From Streptomyces liliifuscus (GTDB taxonomy: Bacteria > Actinomycetota > Actinomycetes > Streptomycetales > Streptomycetaceae), in NCBI RefSeq assembly GCF_016598615.1, contig NZ_CP066831.1, positions 5,580,001 to 5,644,000 of the forward strand: a stretch of DNA of 64,000 bases. Reading direction: 5' to 3'. The notes beneath the pieces were generated by a model that did no database searches, was not told where the DNA came from, and worked only from the letters and a program-made list of their open reading frames with translations. Position 1 is the first letter of the stretch, and every line of letters starts with the position of its first letter. The position numbers were made by a program, and so were the translations under genes. Of this stretch, positions 1 through 7,816 are shown one piece after another.

Positions 1-1
1 C

Positions 2-1453
2 GGCGCGGCCGCCCCGCTGCCCTTCACGATCAACGCCGAGGACGGTGTGAACGAGGAGCGGCGTCTGGAGTACCGCTTCCTCGACCTGCGCCGCGAGCGC
101 ATGCACCGCAACATCCTGCTGCGTACGTCGGTCATCTCCGCCATCCGTCACAAGATGACGGCGCTGGGCTTCAACGAGATGGCGACCCCGATCCTCAGCG
201 CCACCTCCCCCGAGGGCGCGCGCGACTTCGTGGTCCCGTCCCGTCTGAACCCGGGCAGGTTCTACGCCCTCCCCCAGGCACCGCAGCAGTTCAAGCAGCT
301 GCTGATGATCTCGGGCTTCGACCGGTACTTCCAGATCGCGCCCTGCTTCCGTGACGAGGACGCGCGCGCGGACCGTTCGCCGGGCGAGTTCTACCAGCTC
401 GACGTGGAGATGTCCTTCGTCGAGCAGGAGGACGTGTTCCAGCCCATCGAGAAGCTCATGACCGAGCTGTTCGAGGAGTTCGGCAACGGCCGGCACGTCA
501 CCTCCCCCTTCCCGCGGATCCCGTTCCGCGAGTCGATGCTGAAGTACGGCTCGGACAAGCCGGACCTGCGGGCCCAGCTGGAGCTCGTCGACATCACCGA
601 CGTCTTCGAGGGCTCGGAGTTCAAGGCCTTCGCCGGCAAGCACGTACGGGCCCTGCCGGTGCCGGACGTGGCCGCGCAGTCCCGCAAGTTCTTCGACCAG
701 CTCGGTGACTACGCGGTCTCGCAGGGCGCGAAGGGCCTGGCCTGGGTGCGGGTGGCCGAGGACGGTTCGCTGACGGGCCCGATCGCGAAGTTCCTGACCG
801 AGGAGAACGTCGCCGAGCTGACGAAGCGCCTGTCGCTCGCGGCCGGCCACGCCGTCTTCTTCGGCGCGGGCGAGTTCGAAGAGGTCTCGAAGATCATGGG
901 CGCGGTCCGCGTCGAGGCCGCCAAGCGCGCCGGGCACTTCGAGGACGGCGTCTTCCGGTTCTGCTGGATCGTCGACTTCCCGATGTACGAGAAGGACGAG
1001 GAGACCGGGAAGCTCGACTTCTCGCACAACCCGTTCTCGATGCCGCAGGGTGGTCTGGAGGCCCTGGAGACCCAGGACCCGCTGGACATCCTCGGCTGGC
1101 AGTACGACATCGTCTGCAACGGCGTCGAGCTGTCCTCCGGCGCCATCCGGAACCACGAGCCCGACATCATGCTCAAGGCCTTCGAGATCGCGGGCTACGA
1201 CCGCGAGACCGTCGAGGAGCAGTTCGCGGGCATGCTCCGCGCCTTCCGCTTCGGCGCCCCGCCGCACGGCGGCATCGCCCCGGGCGTCGACCGCATCGTG
1301 ATGCTCCTCGCCGACGAGCCGAACATCCGGGAGACCATCGCGTTCCCGCTGAACGGCAACGCGCAGGACCTGATGATGGGCGCGCCGACGGAGCTGGACG
1401 AGACGCGACTGCGGGAACTGCACCTCTCGGTGCGGAAGCCTCAGCCGAAGTAG
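2..1453 (+). CDS. aspS: Aspartate--tRNA ligase, C-terminal part (5' end outside window)
   Basis: This is a class II aminoacyl-tRNA synthetase that charges tRNA-Asp (or tRNA-Asp and tRNA-Asn where no AsnRS exists) in the cytoplasm. The reading frame is open from base 2, so the gene starts upstream; roughly the first 100 residues (the OB-fold anticodon domain) are missing. Visible are YRFLDLRRERMHRN leading into the catalytic core, motif 2 with FRDEDARADRSPGEFYQLD, and motif 3 with GAPPHGGIAPGVDRIVMLL near the C-terminus. The bacterial GAD insertion lies between. The GTG at 47 is internal and is not the start. A short GC-rich hairpin overlaps the stop codon. Family identity is certain from the motifs. 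Confidence 0.97.
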   Translation, partial: GAAAPLPFTINAEDGVNEERRLEYRFLDLRRERMHRNILLRTSVISAIRHKMTALGFNEMATPILSATSPEGARDFVVPSRLNPGRFYALPQAPQQFKQLLMISGFDRYFQIAPCFRDEDARADRSPGEFYQLDVEMSFVEQEDVFQPIEKLMTELFEEFGNGRHVTSPFPRIPFRESMLKYGSDKPDLRAQLELVDITDVFEGSEFKAFAGKHVRALPVPDVAAQSRKFFDQLGDYAVSQGAKGLAWVRVAEDGSLTGPIAKFLTEENVAELTKRLSLAAGHAVFFGAGEFEEVSKIMGAVRVEAAKRAGHFEDGVFRFCWIVDFPMYEKDEETGKLDFSHNPFSMPQGGLEALETQDPLDILGWQYDIVCNGVELSSGAIRNHEPDIMLKAFEIAGYDRETVEEQFAGMLRAFRFGAPPHGGIAPGVDRIVMLLADEPNIRETIAFPLNGNAQDLMMGAPTELDETRLRELHLSVRKPQPK

Positions 1454-1469
1454 GGCCCCTGGGGGCCCC
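1453..1469 (+). terminator. GC hairpin at the end of aspS
   Basis: GGGCCC is repeated in inverted form over a very short loop, directly at the aspS stop codon, and is followed by CTCTTCTT. It would serve as an intrinsic terminator of the weak-U type common in streptomycetes. Confidence 0.5.
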
Positions 1470-1570
1470 GCTCTTCTTGGGTTCGGCTCCGCGGGTCCGA
1501 CTCGCGAGCCGGGCCCGCGGGGCGCTCCGCGGGGCGGTCTCGTTTCGTCTGCGGGTGGGTGGGGGCTGGG

Positions 1571-1591
1571 CGCGCAGTTCCCCGCGCCCCT
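1571..1591 (-). repeat. Dispersed 21-bp repeat, copy A
   Basis: This is an exact copy of a 21-mer beginning AGGGGCGCGGGGAACTGCGC, read on the minus strand. It starts directly after the TAA stop of the small minus-strand gene. The downstream flank CCCAGCCCCCACCCACCCGC resembles the flank of several other copies. Confidence 0.9.
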
Positions 1592-1888
1592 TTAGGGGCG
1601 CTCTCCGTCTGGAGTGTCCTCAGGGTCCGGCAGGGGTGGGAGTCGCAGGTCGGCCTGTACCGGGCCCTCGTCGTCGTGGCCTCGGGCGTAGCGGTGTATG
1701 CGTACCTGGAGGTTCATGCGCCGGGACTCCTTGCTGAGTCGGCGGCGCTCGCGTCGGCCGGCTTCGTCGTCGTCCAGTTCGTTGTACCGTCGGCGGGTCT
1801 CCCAGAACGAGCGCTCCTGGGCGGCCGCCGCCTCCCCGGGCGTGATGTCCTCCGGGTCGTCCCGGCTCCCGCCGGATTCGTCTGTCAT
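1592..1888 (-). CDS. Small hypothetical protein, Asp/Glu/Arg-rich
   Basis: A 98-residue protein of unknown function. It is strongly charged, with the stretch ERSFWETRRRYNELDDDEAG and further Arg-rich helix-forming sequence, and has no signal peptide or membrane segment. Codon use is typical of the genome (nearly all third positions G or C), which supports real coding on this strand over the overlapping plus-strand frames. The gene converges on aspS. Its stop codon abuts a dispersed 21-bp repeat. I do not recognise a family. Confidence 0.6.
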   Translation of the reverse strand: MTDESGGSRDDPEDITPGEAAAAQERSFWETRRRYNELDDDEAGRRERRRLSKESRRMNLQVRIHRYARGHDDEGPVQADLRLPPLPDPEDTPDGERP

Positions 1889-2257
1889 ACGTCACAGAGT
1901 GGCATGAAGCGTCGGTCACGGAGAGTTAATTTCCGGAAGCTGCCATGTGGGTGACGAAGATTCTTCGCGCGCCGTAGAGATCCGGACAGCGCGGCTGTGC
2001 CACGGCCGTGGCCTTCCCGGGAGTGTCGTGCTTCTTCCCTGGTCGGAGCCACCTTGCGCGGCTTGCCCCCGCAGAAAACGCGCCCTGTTTCACGCTCCTC
2101 AACTCCCCCTCGCGCTACGTCACTTACCGGCCATTTGCCTGTTTGACGACAAAGCGTCCCGGCCCACACGCTCCTTGGGCACGCGGTCTCCCTGTTGCTC
2201 AGGGTGACTCCGGATGGGCCCCAGGCTGCCCGGGGCCGGACGAGAGGAAGACCAACG
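1889..2257. other. Intergenic region before the RiPP-like operon
   Basis: No convincing gene is seen here. The region holds the divergent upstream sequences of the small minus-strand gene and of the precursor gene. TTGACG at 2143-2148 could be a -35 element, but no good -10 hexamer follows at the right distance. The precursor's ribosome binding site AGAGGAAG ends about eight bases before the ATG at 2258. Confidence 0.5.
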
Positions 2258-2428
2258 ATGGCCCGTAGCGCGGAGAAGCAGCAGAAGCCGGTCCGCAAGT
2301 CGCTGACCGAGCGCACCCACGACGAGCTGGAGATCGCAGGGTTCGACGAGGTCGAGACCCCCGAGGCGGACATCGTCAGCCTCGGCGGCGCCAGCTACAC
2401 CAAGATGCTCGGCAAGATCTACGCCTGA
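2258..2428 (+). CDS. Candidate RiPP precursor peptide (56 aa)
   Basis: The small first gene of a tight biosynthetic operon. The ATG at 2258 follows a strong AGAGGAAG ribosome site, so the longer upstream frame is not needed. The N-terminal third is basic (KQQKPVRKSLTERTHDELE) and the middle acidic (GFDEVETPEADIV). The C-terminus is small, with a Gly-Gly pair and two tyrosines (SLGGASYTKMLGKIYA). This leader/core layout is usual for a ribosomally made, post-translationally modified peptide. The GG pair at residues 43-44 is one possible leader cleavage point. The next gene encodes a PqqD-like recognition protein and the operon encodes several metalloenzymes; this context is the main support. 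No Cys is present, so thiopeptide, lanthipeptide and sactipeptide chemistry are excluded. The core boundary and modified residues are inference. Confidence 0.75.
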   Translation: MARSAEKQQKPVRKSLTERTHDELEIAGFDEVETPEADIVSLGGASYTKMLGKIYA

Positions 2429-2441
2429 CCGCTCCCCCCTT

Positions 2442-2472
2442 GGGGCTCCGGCGTGCGATGCGCCGGGGCCCC
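2442..2472 (+). terminator. Hairpin between precursor and modification genes (possible attenuator)
   Basis: A 12-bp stem (GGGGCTCCGGCG paired with CGCCGGGGCCCC, one G-U pair) with a 7-base loop lies 14 bases after the precursor stop. It has no T-run. Such hairpins after RiPP precursor genes often allow partial read-through, giving more precursor mRNA than enzyme mRNA, or protect the upstream transcript. Confidence 0.55.
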
Positions 2473-2507
2473 GACATCCGTCGCGCCGGACCCCGGAGAG
2501 CCCGTCG

Positions 2508-2798
2508 ATGCTGCGCATCACCTCGGAACTGCCCTACTTGGACCAGGCAGGTCATGTCTACGTGCCGCTCGCCGGACCGGCACGGTCCTGTCTGAAGCTC
2601 AACCGTCACGCCTCCCGCATCTGGCGCGAGGCCCTGCGCCGCCCCGTGGACCTCGACTCCCTGCCCGAGCTCGACCGCGAGTTCCTCCTCGGCCTCACCC
2701 GGAACGGCGTCCTGCGCACCACGCCGGCACCGGCCTCCGCCACAGAACCGGCGTCAGCCTCAGTGGCCTCGCCCGCGTCCCCGTCCGAGGGAGTCTGA
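2508..2798 (+). CDS. PqqD-like RiPP recognition element (RRE) protein
   Basis: A 96-residue protein with the PqqD/RRE pattern: an N-terminal beta portion (MLRITSELPYLDQAGHVYVP), then GPARSCLKLNRHASRIWREA and a helical stretch (DLDSLPELDREFLLGLTRNGVL). RRE proteins bind the leader of the precursor and present it to the modifying enzymes. The last 25 residues are an Ala/Pro/Ser-rich tail. It lies 79 bp after the precursor and ends one base before the radical SAM gene, so the two are clearly co-transcribed. Family assignment is from pattern and context; a winged-helix protein of other function is the alternative. Confidence 0.75.
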   Translation: MLRITSELPYLDQAGHVYVPLAGPARSCLKLNRHASRIWREALRRPVDLDSLPELDREFLLGLTRNGVLRTTPAPASATEPASASVASPASPSEGV

Positions 2799-2799
2799 G

Positions 2800-4587
2800 A
2801 TGGGCACGCTGACACGGCCGGCCATCGCCTTCGTCAACCCCTCGGTCGGCTTCTCGGATCGCCGCAAGTCCAAGCCGATCGGGCTGGCCTACATCATGGC
2901 CTACCTGGAGAAATCCGGATTCCCCAGCTCGGGCTTCGACTTCGGGGACTCCGAGGACGACGCCGTCGAACTCGCCGCGCACTACGGCCTCGACCGCTTC
3001 GACGTCGTCGGATTCTCCGTCTACAACGAGTCGTTCCGCGCGGCGATCGCCATGGCCGAGTGGATCAAGAACCGTAGACCGGAGTGCCTGATCGTCCTCG
3101 GCGGCCCGCACGCCACCGCCGTGCACGAGCACATCCTGCGCCGCTACTCCTGTGTCGACGTCGTGGTCCGGCGCGAGGGAGAGGAGGCGATGCTCGATCT
3201 CGTACGCGGCCTGGATGTGGGCCTGGACGTGAGCGTGGGCGTGGATGTGGATGGGTACGGCGGTCACGTGCGGGCCCCGCTGACCGGGCTGACCGGGATC
3301 AAGGGCACCACCTGGCGGGCGCCCGACGGCAGCGGCCTCCTGGTCAACGAGGACCGGGACTTCGTCCCCGACCTCGACCGGATCCCGTTCCCCGACGCCG
3401 AGTTCACCTCGCACTCCGGCTACCCCGACCTCACGTACTACGACGAGGTGCAGGGCCGGCTGAAGGCCGCGCTGACGATCTGCAGCAGCCGCAGCTGCCC
3501 GTACAACTGCTCCTTCTGCGGTGTGCTCACCATCGGCCGCAAGTACCGCTCGCGCGAGGCGGAACGCGTCGTCGCGGAACTGCTCCACTTCCGCGCGCGG
3601 CACGGCGTCAACTACGAGCACGTGTACTTCAGCGACGCCAACTTCTTCGTCTCGCCGACCCGTGCCCTGGAGGTCGCCGAGGCGCTGTACGCGGCCGATC
3701 CGCAGGTCACCTTCAGCTTCGGCACCCGGGTCAACCAGATCCTCAAGGCCGCCGAGGTACTGCCCCGGCTCAAGGAGTGCGGGCTGCGGTTCATCGAGCT
3801 CGGCATCGAGTCCGCCTCGGAACCGGTCCTCGAACGGCTCGCCAAGCATGTGAAACCCGAGGTCAACGTCGCGGCCGTACGCCTGCTCAGGCGTCTGGGC
3901 ATCGAGATCTCCCTCGACTTCATCATGCTGGACCCGGCCACCACCCTGCCCGACATCCGCGCCAACCTGGAGTTCCTGCGCGAGGCCGGCTTCTACGACT
4001 ACGTGCCGCACGACCACCTCTACACCGCGCTCGTGCTCTACGAGGGCACGCCGATCCGGGACTTCTACGCCCGGCGGTTCGGTGTCGTCTTCGACCCGGA
4101 CGATCTGCCCAGCCCCTTCACGCTCTTCGAACTGCCCGAGGTGCAGCGGTTCAGCGACACGCTGCGGGCCTTCCGCAAGCAGTGGCAGGACCGGATTGAC
4201 GGCGCCCTGGCGCAGGGGGAGCTGGCGCTCGCCTCCATGGCCGACGGCTCGGGCGGCCCGGACGGCTGGGACGACTCGGACTTCCCCCGGGAGTCGCACG
4301 CCCGGCTGCAACTCGACGTCGTGTCGCTGCGGCACGCGCCCAACCTCTTCATGGAACGGCTGCTGGAGGACGCCGAGGCGGGATTTCCGCTGCTGGACGG
4401 GGCCGGAGACAAGGGTGGTGGAGACGAGGTCGGCGACATGGGCGGACTCGAAGTGCTGCTGCCCCGCCTCGGGCACGACCACGTCCAGCTGCACGACCTG
4501 ATCGAACGTACGGAGGCCGCGGCGCGAGAGGCAGGTTTCGCGCAGGCCCCAGGTGCCGACGTCGTCGGCCCGCACGGGAGGGACTAG
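2800..4587 (+). CDS. B12-binding-domain radical SAM enzyme
   Basis: A 595-residue enzyme. Residues 1 to about 135 look like a Rossmann-type cobalamin-binding domain (AIAFVNPSVGF, PIGLAYIMAYLEKSGF, VVGFSVYNE, LIVLGGPHATAVHEH) without an obvious DxHxxG base-on motif. The radical SAM core carries C233-P-Y-N-C237-S-F-C240, the ligands of the [4Fe-4S] cluster; another Cys lies at 228. Family members use S-adenosylmethionine and cobalamin for C-methylation of unactivated carbons or other radical steps on peptides. A low-complexity insert rich in Gly-Leu-Asp-Val lies near residues 138-155. The C-terminal ~180 residues after the barrel are a family-specific extension. The gene overlaps nothing, and its ATG follows the RRE stop by one base. 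Here the likely substrate is the 56-aa peptide. Confidence 0.88.
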   Translation: MGTLTRPAIAFVNPSVGFSDRRKSKPIGLAYIMAYLEKSGFPSSGFDFGDSEDDAVELAAHYGLDRFDVVGFSVYNESFRAAIAMAEWIKNRRPECLIVLGGPHATAVHEHILRRYSCVDVVVRREGEEAMLDLVRGLDVGLDVSVGVDVDGYGGHVRAPLTGLTGIKGTTWRAPDGSGLLVNEDRDFVPDLDRIPFPDAEFTSHSGYPDLTYYDEVQGRLKAALTICSSRSCPYNCSFCGVLTIGRKYRSREAERVVAELLHFRARHGVNYEHVYFSDANFFVSPTRALEVAEALYAADPQVTFSFGTRVNQILKAAEVLPRLKECGLRFIELGIESASEPVLERLAKHVKPEVNVAAVRLLRRLGIEISLDFIMLDPATTLPDIRANLEFLREAGFYDYVPHDHLYTALVLYEGTPIRDFYARRFGVVFDPDDLPSPFTLFELPEVQRFSDTLRAFRKQWQDRIDGALAQGELALASMADGSGGPDGWDDSDFPRESHARLQLDVVSLRHAPNLFMERLLEDAEAGFPLLDGAGDKGGGDEVGDMGGLEVLLPRLGHDHVQLHDLIERTEAAAREAGFAQAPGADVVGPHGRD

Positions 4588-4590
4588 CGC

Positions 4591-5502
4591 ATGGCAGGCA
4601 CCGAACACATGCCCACAGCAGTAAGCACGGGGTCCCCGATCCCCGAACCGGGTCCGCCCGGTGTCCACGGGATCTGTTTCAGCTGCGACTCGATCAAGGA
4701 CATGGACATCGCCGAGGAGACGGCGACCAGGCTCGGCTCCACCGCCACCTGGTACAGCGTCGGTGTCCTCGCCACGGACCAGGAACTCGCCCTGCGCTGC
4801 GCGGAGTTCTGCCGCCGGCACGGGCTGCACGCGCTGTTCCACCCGCTGGACCTGGACGTGTGCGGCACCGACCCGCTCGACGACCGCCTGCTGCGCCTGC
4901 TCGGCGAGCGTGCCGGCGAACTGGACTCGCCCTGGCTCAACATCGACCTCGCGATGTGGGTCCGCGAGGGGGAGACCCTGCTGGAGTCCCTGGTGCCCAT
5001 GCCGCTCGTCGACGAGGCCGTCGACTGGGCGGTGGACCGGATCAAGCACGCCCAGGACGTCATCGGCCGCCCGCTGACCATCGAGAACGCGCCCTATCCG
5101 TTCGTGGTCGGCGACCGGGACATCCTCACCCTGATGACACGGATCGCCGAGCGGGCCGACTGCCTGATGACCATCGACGTCGGACACCTCTACGGACTGC
5201 GGGTCCAGCGCGGGCTGCCACCGGTGCTGCCGAGCGACGACGACATCGCCTGGGACCGGGTCGTCGAGGCGCACATGAGCGGCACGTTCGTCCGCCGCTT
5301 CGAGGGCGGCGTACGGCTCGTCGACGACAAGCACGACTGGCCGGTCAGCGACGAGGTGTGGGAACTGGCCGACGCGCTGCTCCCCCGCGCACCCCGTCTG
5401 CGGTCGGTGATGGCCGAGGCGGAGGGCATGACCGCCGACGAACTGACCGACAGCGTACGGAGATTCGCCCGCCGGGCCGACCACTGGTGGAGTGCCTCGT
5501 GA
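4591..5502 (+). CDS. DUF692/MNIO-like TIM-barrel metalloenzyme
   Basis: A 303-residue protein that I read as a divergent member of the multinuclear non-heme iron oxidative enzymes (DUF692; MbnB and TglH family). The family landmarks line up: VPMPLVDEAVDWAVDRI matches the LPLPYTEEAL region, then QDVIGRPLTIENAPYP with E165, TIDVGHLYG with D196 and H199, VVEAHMSG with H228, VDDKHDWPV with D245/D246 and H248, and AEAEG with E276. An early H84 (LFHPLDLD) matches the first His. The usual SEH histidine appears to be Asp119 (NIDLAMW). Family members need a partner protein and iron and modify RiPP precursors, mainly at Cys, Asp or Asn. A xylose-isomerase-like TIM barrel is the alternative reading. The stop overlaps the next start (GTGA). 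Confidence 0.72.
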   Translation: MAGTEHMPTAVSTGSPIPEPGPPGVHGICFSCDSIKDMDIAEETATRLGSTATWYSVGVLATDQELALRCAEFCRRHGLHALFHPLDLDVCGTDPLDDRLLRLLGERAGELDSPWLNIDLAMWVREGETLLESLVPMPLVDEAVDWAVDRIKHAQDVIGRPLTIENAPYPFVVGDRDILTLMTRIAERADCLMTIDVGHLYGLRVQRGLPPVLPSDDDIAWDRVVEAHMSGTFVRRFEGGVRLVDDKHDWPVSDEVWELADALLPRAPRLRSVMAEAEGMTADELTDSVRRFARRADHWWSAS

Positions 5503-6350
5503 CTCTCGATACCTTCGATGCCTTCGACGCCTTGGATGTCGCTTCAGGAGTCCCTCTCGACTACGTCCGGGTGACCGACACGACCTGGCGCATCCTCAAC
5601 GCGACCCCGAGGCGGCGGGCCGAACTCCTCGAAGCGCTGCCCCCGGCCGAGCGCGCCGTCGTCGCCGAGGGCACCAGCGGACCGGGCTTCGACATGGAGC
5701 AGGCCCGGCGCCGCAAGACCGTCGCCAACGTGCTGAACGTCAGCTTCCCGGTCACCTTCTTCGCGTACTACGGCCGGACCGGCGCGGAAGGCCTGCACAC
5801 CTTCCTGGACAGCGAGTTCTGGCAGCGGCGACCAGCCCAGCCCGGTTCCGTGTTCCCGCCCGCGGCCACCGCGTCGGCCGCCTTCGGCGGGTTCCTGCGG
5901 TCCACCGACTGGATCACCCGCCAGGAGGACTGGGTCGGCGAGGCCTTCGCCTTCGAGGACGCCTACCTCTTCGGCCGGGCCACGGTCGACACCCGCCCGT
6001 GCCGCGCAGACTCCCCCGGCCGACCCCGTCTGGTGCCCGGCGCCTGGACCGCCGAGGCCACTTTCGACGTCCCCGCTTACGACAGGCTGCTGCGCGAGCG
6101 GGGCACCGTGGACCCGTGGCCGGAGGCGTTGCTGCTGGTCAAACGCCGTCCAGCGCCGCTCGCCGTCGTCTCGGTCCCGATCTCGGTCCCGGCCGGCGAA
6201 CGCATCCGCCGGGTACGGCTCACGGGTGACACCGTCGCCGCGCTGCGCTGGCTGTGGGACGCCGAAGCGCCGGTGCCCGAGGACGTCTCAGGGACACCCA
6301 CCTACGCCAAGGCGGTCGGCGCCGGACTGGTGGACGGGGCCGCTCAGTGA
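5499..6350 (+). CDS. Unknown protein, possible MNIO partner
   Basis: A 283-residue protein starting at GTG 5499, inside the GTGA overlap with the MNIO-like gene; this translational coupling argues for a shared complex. I do not recognise a named domain. Visible are VTDTTWRILNATP near the N-terminus, NVLNVSFPVTFFAYYG near residue 80, and GEAFAFEDAYLFGR near 150. There is no signal peptide or membrane segment. MNIO enzymes usually work with a separate recognition protein (MbnC, TglB, DUF2063 types), and this gene sits where such a partner is normally found. The role is inference from position only. Confidence 0.6.
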   Translation: MTLDTFDAFDALDVASGVPLDYVRVTDTTWRILNATPRRRAELLEALPPAERAVVAEGTSGPGFDMEQARRRKTVANVLNVSFPVTFFAYYGRTGAEGLHTFLDSEFWQRRPAQPGSVFPPAATASAAFGGFLRSTDWITRQEDWVGEAFAFEDAYLFGRATVDTRPCRADSPGRPRLVPGAWTAEATFDVPAYDRLLRERGTVDPWPEALLLVKRRPAPLAVVSVPISVPAGERIRRVRLTGDTVAALRWLWDAEAPVPEDVSGTPTYAKAVGAGLVDGAAQ

Positions 6351-7816
6351 CCTCTGGGACCTCTCGCGGCCCGGAACACGAGGACGAGAGCCGCCCGGGT
6401 CCACCGCGGCCCGCCGCCGACCGGGACCCGGCCGACCGCGTCGGCCCGGCCGGACCGGTCCGCCCATCCGACCCCGTCAGCCGGGCCGACCGCGTCCGCC
6501 GCGGCTATCTGCTGGTCTCCGGTCTCGACTACTTCGCCGACATGCTCCTCACCGTCACGTCGGTCCTGCTGCTGCAGTCGCTGGGCATGGGTTCGGGCGC
6601 GGTGTTCGCCCTGATCGCCGCGGTGTGGATCGTCGAAGGGGTCTCCGAGATCCCCACCGGCATCCTGGCCGACCTGCTCGGCCGACGAGCCTCGGTCGCG
6701 ATCAGCTTCGTCCTGCGGGCGGTCGGCTACAGCGCCCTGTTCTTCAGCGGCAGTGTGTACGTGGCCGCCGCCGGAGTCCTGCTCTCCGCGCTGGGCGGAA
6801 CTTTCGCGTCCGGGGCCCTGGAGGCCTGGGCCGTGGACGAGACGGGGACCAAGGACCCGCGAGGCCTGGACCGGCTCTTCGCCCAGGGAAAGATCGCCGA
6901 GAACGCCGGGCTGGTCCTCGGCACCCTGACCGGCGCCGCACTGGGCACGCTCGACCTGGCGCTGCCCCAGATCGTCGCGGGCCTGACCTGCGCATTGGCG
7001 GCCGTACTGTCCCTACGGCTGATGACCGGGCGCCCCGGGCCGGGGGACCACCCGGCTCCGGACCGATCCCCGGCCCTGGAGCCGGACCGATCCCCGGCCC
7101 CGGATCGACCCCTGGCCCCGGGGCGCCGGGAAGCCTTCGCACCACGGCTGCGGGAATCGTTCGGCGAGGTCATGACCGGGACCCGGCTCACCCTGCGGGG
7201 CGACAAGGTGCTGATCGCCCTGATCGTCGCCGCCGCACTCCTGTGGCTGTTCCGGGGCATCCCCGGCGTGCAGTGGACAGTCGTGTACGAGGGACTCGTC
7301 GGCGGAAACCTGCTGGTGCTCGGCGCGATGCGCAGCGTCGGCTCCCTGCTGGAGATCCCGCTGCTCGGCTGGACCCTGAGCCTGCAGAAACGCCGGGCGT
7401 CCGCGCGCCGAACCATCATCGTCACCGCGTCCACGGCCGGTGCCCTCGCACTCGTCTGCGCCGCCGCCGTGCAGGAACCGGCCCTCTCGATCGTCTGTTA
7501 CGTGTGCTTCACCACGGCGTTCGGCCTGTGCATGCCCGGTGTGCGGGCGGCCATGAACGAACGGATCGACAGCGGGCACCGCGCCACCGTCCTGTCCGTG
7601 GCCTCGCTGTTCAACAGCCTGTTCACCGGTGGCGGTCTGATCCTGACCGGACTGGCCGTCGGCGACCTCGGCAGCACCGCCCTGGCCTGGCCGCTCGCCG
7701 CCACCGGGTTCGGCATCGCGGGCCTGTGGGTGGCCTCCCTGGCCGTACGCCCGGGGACGGCACCGACCACCTCCACGAGCGGATCAACCGGGCCCCAGGA
7801 GGTGCGTGCGCCATGA
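6347..7816 (+). CDS. MFS transporter, likely peptide exporter
   Basis: A 489-residue protein from GTG 6347 (GTGA overlap with the previous stop); the longer upstream frame is rejected because it would overlap the coupled gene. The first ~45 residues are a Pro/Arg/Asp-rich cytoplasmic tail. About twelve hydrophobic segments follow, with the major-facilitator motif GILADLLGRR after the second helix. A Pro/Asp-rich central loop (PDRSPALEPDRSPAPDRPLA) separates the two six-helix halves and is encoded by a short DNA repeat. In this operon it most likely exports the mature peptide or gives self-resistance. It ends inside an ATGA overlap with the peptidase gene. Confidence 0.85.
   Translation: MTSGTSRGPEHEDESRPGPPRPAADRDPADRVGPAGPVRPSDPVSRADRVRRGYLLVSGLDYFADMLLTVTSVLLLQSLGMGSGAVFALIAAVWIVEGVSEIPTGILADLLGRRASVAISFVLRAVGYSALFFSGSVYVAAAGVLLSALGGTFASGALEAWAVDETGTKDPRGLDRLFAQGKIAENAGLVLGTLTGAALGTLDLALPQIVAGLTCALAAVLSLRLMTGRPGPGDHPAPDRSPALEPDRSPAPDRPLAPGRREAFAPRLRESFGEVMTGTRLTLRGDKVLIALIVAAALLWLFRGIPGVQWTVVYEGLVGGNLLVLGAMRSVGSLLEIPLLGWTLSLQKRRASARRTIIVTASTAGALALVCAAAVQEPALSIVCYVCFTTAFGLCMPGVRAAMNERIDSGHRATVLSVASLFNSLFTGGGLILTGLAVGDLGSTALAWPLAATGFGIAGLWVASLAVRPGTAPTTSTSGSTGPQEVRAP

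Noticed and set aside
2143..2172. Promoter for the RiPP-like operon based on TTGACG
   Set aside because: The -35-like hexamer has no acceptable -10 at 16-18 bp; the evidence is too weak.
2258..4587. Mycofactocin or PQQ biosynthesis
   Set aside because: A small peptide, PqqD-like protein and radical SAM enzyme are shared features, but the SAM enzyme has a B12-binding domain instead of a SPASM domain, and the MftD/E/F or PqqB/C/E genes are absent. The peptide does not end like MftA.
2695..5484. Very long minus-strand open frame (929 codons) across the radical SAM and MNIO genes
   Set aside because: It is the antisense shadow of high-GC coding sequence. The plus strand has real motifs (CxxxCxxC, DUF692 blocks) and proper start-stop coupling.
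6226..7812. Upstream part of the frame that contains the peptidase gene
   Set aside because: The region is covered in another frame by the MFS transporter. The peptidase starts at ATG 7813 in an ATGA overlap.
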